From contig JAWKTK010000016.1 of the NCBI GenBank assembly GCA_041399205.1, positions 124,001 to 188,000 on the forward strand: a DNA stretch of 64,000 nucleotides, written 5' to 3'. The notes below the pieces were generated by a model, which ran no database searches, was not told the origin of the DNA, and was given only the letters and a program-made list of their open reading frames with translations. The stretch's first letter is position 1, and each line of letters starts with the position of its first letter. Origin of the DNA: JAGQOZ01 sp041399205. Its GTDB lineage: Bacteria > Planctomycetota > Planctomycetia > Pirellulales > Pirellulaceae. Shown here one piece after another: positions 28,409 through 36,549 of this stretch. The position numbers were made by a program, and so were the translations under genes.

Positions 28409-28987
28409 AGGGGTCCTCTGTACTCTGCTCTCAAGTTCCGCGCCGAATTCCACGGCGGCACTCGCTTCCGGTCTGGTCGCACCACGTTTGTTCGTTCGCC
28501 ACCGGATTGGAATGCTTGCAATCTTGCGGTATCGCCTAACCCAATTGGCAAAACTGCCCGAAAGACACTCGCGTTTCGACCAACCCAAATGACAAGCGAG
28601 ATACTATACCGTACGCAGCCGATTCGGATGCCTGTGACGCAAACAACTATGACAACAGGCGCAAAACGTGCCGCGAGACGTATAGAATCATCGGCTCGCC
28701 GAAACGACCGATGCAAAAAGACGCTAGATTTGCTCTAAGTCGTACAGAGTTTTAGACTAATGCCAACGCTAGCGAATGTCAATCTAAGCCGGTTTTGGCA
28801 AGCTGGGAACCGTATTTATAAGGGGTTATGTTTTGCTTTGTTTACAACGTCAGCACCACTCGCTTGACATGCCACGTGGCGATTACCCGAGTGATGTTGG
28901 GCGGACCAAGCAGCAGGATGCCGATGTTTCGGCAAGTGAACTCGTTCGTTCGCCGCAGGATAACATTTCTTGTCGTCGGACCAATTG
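28409..28987. other. Intergenic region between a TolC-family gene and the pilus cluster
   Basis: 579 bp without a supportable gene. It must hold the promoter of the pilB-pilT-pilB-pilC cluster. On the minus strand, GGTATAGTAT near 28600 could be a -10 element, but no good -35 is spaced correctly. No repeat of the CCTAGCCCGA family is present here. Confidence 0.4.
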
Positions 28988-30388
28988 TCAATCCTGGTCC
29001 AAAGAACCGGTCAGGAGCATGCCGTCGATTTCGTAGCTGCGAGCCCAGTAGTTTTCCAGTTCGTCCAAGTAATCCAAACTGACTTGGAAGAACGTGCGTT
29101 GGGCGTTTAACAGCTGCAGGAACCCGATTTCACCTTGCTGAAACGCGCGGACAACAAGGTCTCGAGTTTCTTTGGACGACGGTAGCAAACCTTTTTGATA
29201 TTCCAACACTCGTTGATACGCATTCGCGTAGTCGGCGTGCGCGGCAGCCAAGTCTTGCTGCAGCCGCAGTTCCAATCGTTCCAGTTGTTGCTGAGCCGCC
29301 GTTAACTGGGAACACGCACTGCCAATGTTGCCTTGGTTGCGGTCCAGAATCGGCAGGGGCATGCCCGCTTGAATACCGGTCACCGTATATTGAGTGGCAT
29401 AATCATACTGTACACTCACGTTGGCCGTCACATCGGGAATGACTTCCATACGCTGGCGATGGACTTCACTTCTCGCTCGTTGAATGTTGGCCAGTGCTTT
29501 GGCAACTTCGGGACTGGCCTGCAGCAGCGCTGGTAGTGCTTCGTCATAGGAAATGAAATGAACCACGTTGTCAATGTCGGCCGTCAAAGGTTGCGCGGGG
29601 CCTGAATTTCGTATGCCGGCTACGGCGTTCAGCGATCGCCAATTGCGGTCCAGTTGCTGTCGAGCCGAAAGGAGTTCCAATCGCATGCGGTCGGCGTCCA
29701 GACGCGTTTGTAAATAGTCTGCTTTGGGCGTTTCCCCGGAGGCGAACAGACGCTGTGCCGAATCGGCCGCTTTGGTGCTGACTTCCAGTAACCGCTGCAT
29801 GGTGTCGATTCGCGTTTGAGCGATGACCACGGCGATAAAGCGTCGACGAACGTCAGTCAACACGCGTTGTTGTTGAATAGCCAATTGTTGCGACGCAATT
29901 TCGACTTCACGAGCGGCCACGTCAATACGACTCCACCGCTTGCGTCTGGGAGTCACCGTCTGCTGGACGTAAAAACCTTGTTGGCCCGCTTGGCCTTCAT
30001 TGCCGACTTCGGAAGCCGTATATCCGGCGCTTGGATTGTTTCGCAATCGGGCTTGATAGCAACGCCACTTGGCGGCTTCCAAGTTTGCAGCTGCTTCGGC
30101 TACGGCCGGGTTGCTGGCCAGCGCCGTTTGTTCATAGTATTCGACTGACAACACGTTGGCACTCAATTCTACCTGCGGCAACGTGCCATTCGCGTCAGTG
30201 GCGAACGGTTCGATCGGTTCCATCCGCATCGGTTCGGTCGGACTTTGATCCAGCGAATCTACCAGTGGGCGCGGTTCCGGTGGAAGACGCGACGGTGCTT
30301 CTAATGAATCTGCCACTTGAGCGATGATCGGCGTCGTCATCAGCAAGGACGCAGCAGCGGTAATCCGCCAAGATTGTTTTTTGAACAT
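28988..30388 (-). CDS. TolC-family outer-membrane efflux protein
   Basis: 466 residues from the ATG at 30388 (MFKKQSWRITAAASLLMTTP), which gives a clean signal peptide ending IIAQ; a TTG five codons upstream is an alternative. The body is the repeated helical pattern of outer-membrane efflux proteins: NPAVAEAAANLEAAKWRCYQ, DVRRRFIAVVIAQTRID, SGETPKADYLQTRLDADRMR, and in the second half ANIQRARSEVHRQRMEVIPD and FQQGEIGFLQLLNAQRTFF. These match the CzcC/CusC branch. It would form the outer-membrane channel of a tripartite exporter, but no inner-membrane pump or adaptor gene lies next to it here, so substrate and partner are unknown. smpB precedes it by 183 bp. Confidence 0.88.
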   Translation of the reverse strand: MFKKQSWRITAAASLLMTTPIIAQVADSLEAPSRLPPEPRPLVDSLDQSPTEPMRMEPIEPFATDANGTLPQVELSANVLSVEYYEQTALASNPAVAEAAANLEAAKWRCYQARLRNNPSAGYTASEVGNEGQAGQQGFYVQQTVTPRRKRWSRIDVAAREVEIASQQLAIQQQRVLTDVRRRFIAVVIAQTRIDTMQRLLEVSTKAADSAQRLFASGETPKADYLQTRLDADRMRLELLSARQQLDRNWRSLNAVAGIRNSGPAQPLTADIDNVVHFISYDEALPALLQASPEVAKALANIQRARSEVHRQRMEVIPDVTANVSVQYDYATQYTVTGIQAGMPLPILDRNQGNIGSACSQLTAAQQQLERLELRLQQDLAAAHADYANAYQRVLEYQKGLLPSSKETRDLVVRAFQQGEIGFLQLLNAQRTFFQVSLDYLDELENYWARSYEIDGMLLTGSLDQD

Positions 30389-30571
30389 AGAACCGATACT
30401 CAACGCAATTCAAGTTTTCAGGCTTGCCAGATGTGCCGAATGCAAGCCAAGGAGGTGTGATACTAATCGTATCGGTTGAGCGAATTCGCTGAATCGGAAC
30501 AATCGCTGACGTAGCGGTCAGAGAAACTGGGTTATTGTTGTTGCTGCTAGCGAATTCCATTCGGCCAAGAA

Positions 30572-31072
30572 TTACCGTTGATTGCGAAACTGCATCGCTC
30601 GCTGCAAATCGCGTTTCGTGTCGGCCTTCTTGATTGATTCTCGTTTATCGTGCAGCTTCTTACCTCGGCACAAGCCCAGCAACAATTTTGCTCGACCATC
30701 CTTGAAATACATTTTCAGCGGTACCAGCGTCAGGCCTTTTTCGTGTGCTTGCATAGCGAACTTGGCAACTTCGCGGCGATGCATCAGTAGTTTCCGAGGC
30801 CGTTTGGGCTGGTGGTTCATGAAGCTGGCTTCAAAGTACTCCGGAATATCCGCGCCCACCAACCAGACTTCGCCATCGCGAAGTCGGCCATATGCTTCCT
30901 CCAGTGAAACCTGGCTGTTTCGCAGACTCTTGACTTCGCTACCGGTCAGCACGATACCGCATTCCAGCGAATCTAAGATCTCGTATTTGTGACGAGCCTT
31001 CCGGTTTTCGGCAATCGTTTTCTGATTGGCGTCTTGGGCGGGTGCTTTCTTCTTCTTGCTTTTCTTGGCCAT
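30572..31072 (-). CDS. smpB: SsrA-binding protein SmpB
   Basis: 166 residues. SmpB delivers tmRNA to stalled ribosomes for trans-translation. After a Lys-rich leader (KKSKKKKAPAQ) the family core is complete: NRKARHKYEILDSLECGIVL, TGSEVKSLR, LVGADIPEYF, RPRKLLMHRREV, GLTLVPLKMYFKDGRAKLLL, GLCRGKKLHDKRESIKKAD and a basic C-terminus. The N-terminal extension of about 20 residues is longer than in most SmpB proteins. No tmRNA gene is visible near it in this window. Confidence 0.97.
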   Translation of the reverse strand: MAKKSKKKKAPAQDANQKTIAENRKARHKYEILDSLECGIVLTGSEVKSLRNSQVSLEEAYGRLRDGEVWLVGADIPEYFEASFMNHQPKRPRKLLMHRREVAKFAMQAHEKGLTLVPLKMYFKDGRAKLLLGLCRGKKLHDKRESIKKADTKRDLQRAMQFRNQR

Positions 31073-31193
31073 GCGAATGCTGCTCGAACTACCGAAGGGT
31101 GAACGGGAAAAACCGGACAGACGGCTGATTATAGCCGAGGTTCGCGGTGACTCGAATGGCCTTACTCAAACCCCGCCTGTCCTTACCGTAAGC

Positions 31194-32055
31194 TTACCGT
31201 GTCGCGTCCACAATCGACGCCAATCCTTCTCGGTAAGACCCGTATTGAAACGAAACGTGAAATCCACTGACCAGTTTTTGGTTGGAACAGCGTTTGTTCG
31301 AATCCGCTCGACGCCGCCGATTCGAATCATCAGCCGGTTGGACAAACTGAACATTTCGTTCCAGCAATCGACCAACTTCCAGATAAAACGCGACGCTCCA
31401 CCGGTTGTCCGTCACTGACCAGATAGGTTTGGCCATTCGGTTCTGAACGGGAGACGAGATCCACAATACTCGCGCCATCATCCACGTGGATCAAATTCAA
31501 GTATCCGTGTTCTGCACAGGGGATTGGTTGTCCCTGACGAACCAATTCGATATTGGGTACTCGCTGCGGTCCATAGATTCCGGCGAATCGCAGAATGGTA
31601 CTCCGCTGGCCGAAACGATCGTCGTTTCGAATCAATTGTTCCGCCGCCAGACATGCTTTGCCACCGGGTCGTATTGGCAGACAAGCCGAAGCTTCGTCAA
31701 CCCAGCCTCCGTCGTTTTGCGCATAGACGCCGGTCGAACTGACGTAAACAAAATGCTGGACTGAATCCGGCAGGCTCTTCAAAACGTTGGCCAGCCCTTG
31801 GATGTAAACCTGATCGATCGACTTGCCGCTCAGTCGGTCGTACCCCACCGCAAAGACCACTCGATCCACCTCTGGCAAGTCTTGCAGAGAATCTGCGTCC
31901 GTCACGTCCAGGATCACCGGTTGGAGACCTGCCGACTTTATCAAGGAAATGTTTTCTTTTTTTCTCGTGGCGGCATAAACGGTGTCGCTTTGTTTCAACC
32001 ACCGTGTTGCGATTCGGCAACCTAAGTATCCATAGCCAAAGATAAAATCGCGCAT
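31194..32055 (-). CDS. NAD(P)-dependent epimerase/SDR protein (YeeZ-like), one frame break
   Basis: The protein opens with FGYGYLGCRIATRWLK, a GxGxxG dinucleotide-binding motif, then VVFAVGYDR and FVYVSSTGVYAQ. The active-site Tyr/Lys of classical SDRs is not obvious, as in YeeZ-type atypical SDRs. NLIHVDDGASIVDLV and TYLVSDGQPVERR are conserved C-terminal elements. The frame then stops at 31330, but FYLEVGRLLERNVQF followed by QKLVSGFHVSFQYGSYREGL continues in another frame to 31194. The break lies at about 31390, at GCGTTTTAT. Restored length is about 287 residues. The gene is divergent from the first HtrA-like gene. Substrate is unknown; a nucleotide-sugar or nucleoside-diphosphate-sugar role is only a guess. 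Confidence 0.78.
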
Positions 32056-32204
32056 GTTTCAATTTCTTAATTCGAAGGATCAAGTGGAGTGGCAAGTGAA
32101 AACGGTAGCCTCATTTCCGGGAATTTCGCTCGTTTGGAACCGTCAGAATCTGTCTAGTTTCACACGCGTCAAGGAAAGCGAGCTTCGCTTCGGCATGTAA
32201 GTAG

Positions 32205-32233
32205 CGGACAACGTGGGAGAACTCGTTTATGAT
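32205..32233 (+). promoter_or_regulatory. Possible sigma-70-type promoter of the HtrA-like gene
   Basis: CGGACA at 32205-32210 and TATGAT at 32228-32233 are 17 bp apart, 44 bp before the ATG at 32278, with a GAAGGAA ribosome binding site between. The -10 matches well, the -35 only in its last four bases (GACA shared with TTGACA). Confidence 0.35.
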
Positions 32234-32277
32234 ATAGGCTCTCGCCCCATAACGTTGGTCGTCGAAGGAAGTTGGAT

Positions 32278-33300
32278 ATGGCGAAAATTTCCGTTTTCGT
32301 TTTCTCAGTCTTGGTTGTGCTCGCACTGGGCGCTGCTCCCAGTTTTAGCCAAGAACATCATAGTTCTACCACCAAGTTAGCCAACGTGCTTTCTGGCCGA
32401 GCGCCATCGAATGCCAATGAACTGCTGGCTATGCAGGAACACATTCGATCCATTTCTGATCGTTTGGTCCAAAGTACCGTAGCGATTCAAGTGGGTCGAG
32501 CCAACGGGAGTGGCGTGATTATCAGCAAGACCGGTTACATCTTGACCGCAGCCCACGTCGCCGGCACACCCAACGAAGAAGCGGTGATTTATTTGGCGGA
32601 CGGCCGACGAGTTTTCGGCAAGACGTTAGGGATGAACGAAATGTTGGACGCCGGGCTGGTTAAGATTGAAACGCCTGGCGAATGGCCCTTTGCCGAATTG
32701 GGTAAATCATCCAATGTCGAAGAAGGTTTTTGGTGTTTAGCCACCGGGCATCCGGGCGGCTACGATTCTCAGCGTAAACCGGTACTTCGCATGGGCCGAG
32801 TGCTGAAGGCGGGAGATTCGGCCATCTTGACCGACTGCACGTTGGTCGGTGGCGATTCGGGCGGACCGTTGTTCGACTTAAATGGTCGCGTGATTGGAGT
32901 GCACAGTCGCATTGGCAAGAACTTGACCGTGAATGTTCACGTGCCGGTGGATAGTTATCGCGAAGCTTGGGACCGCTTGGTCAAAGGAGACGCGTGGGAT
33001 CTGATGCGTCAGCCCAGTTTTAGCTGGATTGGTGTCAAAGGCGCATCACCAGCCGAAGCCGGTGTGCAAATTGGTGAAGTCGTTGTCGGCTCGCCGGCTC
33101 AAGACGCGGGGCTGCAGCCAGGCGATCAAATACTGTCGTTTGCCGGAAACTCAATCAGTCAATTCGATCAACTCAAAGAATTGGTTCGCGATCACAAACC
33201 TGGCGAAACGGTTCGTTTGGAAGTGAAGCGAGGCGGCGAATTTGTGCGAATGTCGCTTCGCATCGGATCGACGGCGGAACGAACAACACAGAAACGTTAG
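32278..33300 (+). CDS. HtrA/DegP-like S1C serine protease with one PDZ domain
   Basis: 340 residues. The start at 32278 has GAAGGAA upstream; a TTG two codons earlier is less likely. A signal peptide (residues 1-22, ending APSFS) leads to a trypsin-like domain with a full triad: His93 in LTAAHVAG, Asp124 in EMLDAGLVKI, Ser194 in LVGGDSGGPLFD. One PDZ domain (about residues 245-335; GEVVVGSPAQDAGLQPGDQI) follows. This is the usual order of HtrA-type periplasmic proteases that degrade misfolded envelope proteins. A second HtrA-like gene, which has lost the triad, follows 51 bp downstream on the same strand, so the two are probably co-expressed. Confidence 0.9.
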   Translation: MAKISVFVFSVLVVLALGAAPSFSQEHHSSTTKLANVLSGRAPSNANELLAMQEHIRSISDRLVQSTVAIQVGRANGSGVIISKTGYILTAAHVAGTPNEEAVIYLADGRRVFGKTLGMNEMLDAGLVKIETPGEWPFAELGKSSNVEEGFWCLATGHPGGYDSQRKPVLRMGRVLKAGDSAILTDCTLVGGDSGGPLFDLNGRVIGVHSRIGKNLTVNVHVPVDSYREAWDRLVKGDAWDLMRQPSFSWIGVKGASPAEAGVQIGEVVVGSPAQDAGLQPGDQILSFAGNSISQFDQLKELVRDHKPGETVRLEVKRGGEFVRMSLRIGSTAERTTQKR

Positions 33301-33351
33301 ATTTTGGTAGGCCGAGTTGGTAATTTCAGTTTTCCCAAGGAATTAACATTG

Positions 33352-34470
33352 ATGAAGCCTGGATTTGTAAAGCGAGCTGTGCGGATTGTGGGACTGTTGG
33401 GATTTGTGGCAGTCTGTTTGATTCGCAATCCGTCAGTGGACGACTTGGAAAATATTTCGCAATTGGTTCGCGAACCATCAGGCGTCCAAACTCGCAATGA
33501 CGCTCAACTGCTGAGCGGCTGGCTGGATCAAGTGGAAAACAGCTGGGAAGTTGGCAAGAACCATGATCATGTGAAGTCGGCTTTCGAATCGGTCATTTCA
33601 CAAGCTCGAGTTTCCACCGTTCGCATTTTCCAAGGCGACCGCCAAATTGCTATGGGAACCATCGTCGACCGCGACGGAATCATTTTGACCAAAGCCAGCG
33701 AAGTGGAAGGCAAATCACTGATCTGCCAATTCCATGACGGCAGCAAACGACGAGCGAAAGTGATGGAAGCCGATCGAAATACCGATTTGGCCTTGCTGCG
33801 GGTTCGCGCCAGCAATTTGGTTCCCGTCAAATGGGACGCCAGTGGCGAATTGAGCTTGGGTAGCATCTTGGCGACTCCGGGTCACGGCACCAAACCGTTG
33901 GCCATTGGCGTTCTTAGCCTGAATACTCACCAAGTGGAATCGGATGGAGTGCTGGGCATCATGATGGCTCGCACAGAACGAGGCCCTCGTGTTACGGAAG
34001 TAGTGGATGGCAGCGCGGCAGAAAAAGCAGGCGTCGAAATTGGTGATCAAATTGTGGCGATGAATAGCCGACCGGTAGATTCGTTGGACATGGTTATTTC
34101 GTCGGTCAGTCAAATGTTGCCTGGCGAAGTCGTTCGCTTGAAGGTTTTACGAGACGACCAAGAAAAGGAATTGGTGGCAACCCTGGGTAGACGATCTGAC
34201 TTGGACGTGGACAATGGAGACTTCCAAAGCTATTTGGGCGGACGTCTTAGTTTTCGCCGATCTGGATTTGGTTCCGTTCTGCAGCACGACACCTTCTTGC
34301 TTCCCGAATACTGCGGCGGCCCGATTGTCGATCTGCAAGGTAATGTCGTCGGCGTGAATATTGCTCGAGCTGAACGTATTGCCAGCTATGCCTTGCCCGC
34401 AACCGTGGTCAAAGCCTGGATAGACCAAGCGATGCAAAAAGTGCAGACTTCGGTTGTGGCCAGCAAATAG
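33352..34470 (+). CDS. HtrA-like pseudoprotease with a PDZ domain inserted in the protease fold
   Basis: 372 residues from the ATG at 33352 (AAGGAA upstream; a TTG at 33304 is in frame but less likely). An N-terminal hydrophobic segment (residues about 8-22) anchors or exports it. The first half of a trypsin-like domain is clear (GTIVDRDGIILTKASEVEGK, NTDLALLRV), but the position of the catalytic His is Ser116. A PDZ domain (about residues 195-295; VVDGSAAEKAGVEIGDQIVA) comes next. Only then does the C-terminal half of the protease appear, with LLPEYCGGPIVDLQGNVVGV, where Cys321 replaces the nucleophilic Ser. Asp145 is kept. So two of three triad residues are changed and the PDZ is internal, not C-terminal. 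Likely a regulatory or chaperone-like partner of the active HtrA-like protease; that is inference. Confidence 0.8.
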   Translation: MKPGFVKRAVRIVGLLGFVAVCLIRNPSVDDLENISQLVREPSGVQTRNDAQLLSGWLDQVENSWEVGKNHDHVKSAFESVISQARVSTVRIFQGDRQIAMGTIVDRDGIILTKASEVEGKSLICQFHDGSKRRAKVMEADRNTDLALLRVRASNLVPVKWDASGELSLGSILATPGHGTKPLAIGVLSLNTHQVESDGVLGIMMARTERGPRVTEVVDGSAAEKAGVEIGDQIVAMNSRPVDSLDMVISSVSQMLPGEVVRLKVLRDDQEKELVATLGRRSDLDVDNGDFQSYLGGRLSFRRSGFGSVLQHDTFLLPEYCGGPIVDLQGNVVGVNIARAERIASYALPATVVKAWIDQAMQKVQTSVVASK

Positions 34471-34557
34471 CAGCGTCGGAACGAATCTTCTTATCGGTTT
34501 CAAAGCGACGAAGTTGTCCGATCTTTTTGTTTCCGTCATGCTACCGGCACGTTGTTG

Positions 34558-34914
34558 ATGTTCGTACAAGTTCTGAAATCCAAAATTCACCGTGTCACCG
34601 TTACGGAAGCAGATCTAAACTACGTGGGCAGTATCACCTTAGACCAAGACTTGGTGGACGCCGCGAATCTGATCGAAGGTGAACGAGTTCAGGTGGTGAA
34701 CGTCAACAATGGCGAACGACTGGAAACGTACGTGATTCTGGGCGAACGAGGCTCGGGAACGGTCTGCCTGAACGGTCCGGCGGCGCGAAAGGCGCACGTG
34801 GGCGATGTCATCATCGTGATTTCTTACGCTTCCATGGAGTTTGAAGAAGCGAAGAAATTCAAGCCGTGGGTTGTCTTCCCGGATACCGCAACCAACCGCT
34901 TGATCGAAGAATAA
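34558..34914 (+). CDS. panD: Aspartate 1-decarboxylase (pantothenate pathway)
   Basis: 118 residues. PanD makes beta-alanine from L-aspartate for pantothenate and coenzyme A. It is made as a proenzyme that self-cleaves between Gly24 and Ser25 to form the pyruvoyl cofactor; here the site reads NYVGSITLDQDL with Gly24 and Ser25 at exactly the canonical positions. Other landmarks are HRVTVTEADL, GERLETYVILGERGSG, CLNGPAARKAHVGDVIIVIS and YASM. I chose the ATG at 34558; a TTG two codons upstream is in frame. It is convergent with ruvX, 21 bp away. Confidence 0.97.
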   Translation: MFVQVLKSKIHRVTVTEADLNYVGSITLDQDLVDAANLIEGERVQVVNVNNGERLETYVILGERGSGTVCLNGPAARKAHVGDVIIVISYASMEFEEAKKFKPWVVFPDTATNRLIEE

Positions 34915-34935
34915 TCAGCCGTCGGCAAACTGGTC

Positions 34936-35403
34936 TTAGCGAACGGCACTATCTGCAGGCCAACGTCCGTCGGCACGCGCTTGCAGAAAGTTGGTCAAAA
35001 TGATCTGAGCTGCCAGTTTGTCTAGCCGCTTCTTCCGTTTCGCTCGACTCATGTCCACATCCAACAGCAATGCCTCGGCTTCCGCACTGGTCATGCGTTC
35101 GTCAAAGAAGATAACCGGAAGTTCCGAAATCGATTCCAGCCACGCACCAAACTGCCGAGCTTCCTGGCTCTTCACGCTTTCATCGCCGTTCATGTGCAGT
35201 GGCAATCCGACAACAAATCCGCGGATGTCTTCTTCGCGAACGAGACGCTGAAAGCGACGGACGTCGGCTTGTTCGCCGGAGCGAGTGTAATTGTCCAGCG
35301 GACTGGCCATTTGTTGGCCAACGTCCGAAATGGCAATGCCAATCCGTACCGTTCCATAATCAATTCCGGCCAAGCGACCGTGTGTCGGAAACGATTCGCT
35401 CAT
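34936..35403 (-). CDS. ruvX: Putative pre-16S rRNA nuclease / Holliday junction resolvase-like (YqgF/RuvX)
   Basis: 155 residues. The RNase H-like fold signature AGIDYGTVRIGIAISD is at the N-terminus, followed by FVVGLPLHMNGDES, LPVIFFDERMTSAEAEALL and a basic segment (RAKRKKRLDKLAAQIILTNFL). YqgF proteins are essential in several bacteria and process the 5' end of 16S rRNA; a Holliday-junction role has also been proposed. The conserved Asp, Glu and Asp positions (AGIDYG, FFDERMT, KLAAQIIL region) are present. It is the last of a minus-strand group with manC (33 bp upstream) and the UDP-sugar pyrophosphorylase gene. Confidence 0.93.
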   Translation of the reverse strand: MSESFPTHGRLAGIDYGTVRIGIAISDVGQQMASPLDNYTRSGEQADVRRFQRLVREEDIRGFVVGLPLHMNGDESVKSQEARQFGAWLESISELPVIFFDERMTSAEAEALLLDVDMSRAKRKKRLDKLAAQIILTNFLQARADGRWPADSAVR

Positions 35404-35436
35404 GATTGCGTCCCATGCCCAATAGACAACATCCGC

Positions 35437-36519
35437 TTACAAATACGCGTTCCATTTTTTTTGTTGTAGTTGTGACACCACTTCGCGGACCGCTTCTTCA
35501 TCACTTTTCTTGGCCACCAGCGTGGCATCGGACGTGTGGACCACCAACACATCTTCTAAGCCAATGGTGACCACCAAGTGCTCGTCCGTGCTGCGAATGA
35601 TGGATCCCTTGGTGTTGATGCCCAAGTAGCGTTTGGCGGCAATGGTATTTCCGTCCGCGTTGGTTCCTCGAATCCGAGCCATCGCTTGCCAGCTACCGAC
35701 ATCATCCCAGTCGAACGGCGCTTCAATGGTGACCACATCCGTCGCGTGTTCCATGACCGCATAGTCAATCGACTTGCCCTTGATGGCGGAGAATTCGCGT
35801 TCAAAAACCGATTGAAAATCTGGCGAACCGGCTGCGGCAGCAATTTTGACCAAGCGATCATGCATGTCGGGTTCGCGAACGGCCAATTGGTTCATGATCG
35901 TCTGAGCTTTCCAGACGAAAATTCCCGAATTCCAATAAAAGTTGCCCGATTCCAAATATTGCCGAGCCACTTCGGCCTTGGGCTTTTCGCGAAACTGTTT
36001 CACTCGATACGCATGGAACTTCCCTTGATCCTGGCCCAACGCGTCGGCTCGTTCCACATACCCAAACGATTCGGCGGGATACGTAGGCTTGATGCCAAAC
36101 GTAATCAGTCTTCCCGGAGCGTCTGACAACAAGCTGTCAGCAAACTGCATTGCCTGCTGAAACGCCTGATGGTCCTGGATGATATGATCGGCCGGCATGA
36201 CCACCATGGTGCCATTCGGATCTTGTCTTTGGATCAACGCGGCGGCCAATCCCACGCAAGGCGCGGTGTCTCGTTTGCATGGTTCGCCAATAACGGCCGA
36301 TGGCGGAAGACTGGGCAACTGCTGCTGAATGGCTTCCACTAAATGTTGAGCTGTTACCACCATAACTTGATCCACAGGGAACACGTCACCCAATCGCTGC
36401 ACTGTCGATTGGATCATCGTCTGTTCCCCAGACAAGTCCAATAACTGTTTGGGCTTGGCAGAACGACTGGCTGGCCAGAATCGAGTTCCAGAACCACCGG
36501 CCATGATCACTGCAAACAT
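35437..36519 (-). CDS. manC: Mannose-1-phosphate guanylyltransferase
   Basis: 360 residues. The enzyme makes GDP-mannose from mannose 1-phosphate and GTP for surface glycans. The nucleotidyltransferase signature MAGGSGTRFWPASRSAKPKQ is at the N-terminus, followed by VMPADHIIQD, GIKPTYPAESFGYVER, FREKPKAEVA, NFYWNSGIFVWKA, DYAVMEHA and FDWDDVGSW. It is the single-domain form (no fused phosphomannose isomerase). GGAG precedes the ATG by 8 bp. It sits between a UDP-sugar pyrophosphorylase gene and ruvX, all on the minus strand with gaps of about 30 bp. Confidence 0.95.
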   Translation of the reverse strand: MFAVIMAGGSGTRFWPASRSAKPKQLLDLSGEQTMIQSTVQRLGDVFPVDQVMVVTAQHLVEAIQQQLPSLPPSAVIGEPCKRDTAPCVGLAAALIQRQDPNGTMVVMPADHIIQDHQAFQQAMQFADSLLSDAPGRLITFGIKPTYPAESFGYVERADALGQDQGKFHAYRVKQFREKPKAEVARQYLESGNFYWNSGIFVWKAQTIMNQLAVREPDMHDRLVKIAAAAGSPDFQSVFEREFSAIKGKSIDYAVMEHATDVVTIEAPFDWDDVGSWQAMARIRGTNADGNTIAAKRYLGINTKGSIIRSTDEHLVVTIGLEDVLVVHTSDATLVAKKSDEEAVREVVSQLQQKKWNAYL

Positions 36520-36549
36520 AAAAGTATCTCCAATGGGTTGGGACCGAAG

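Noticed and set aside
30389..31193. tmRNA gene next to smpB
   Set aside because: No tRNA-Ala-like ends or tag-coding region could be found near smpB in this window.
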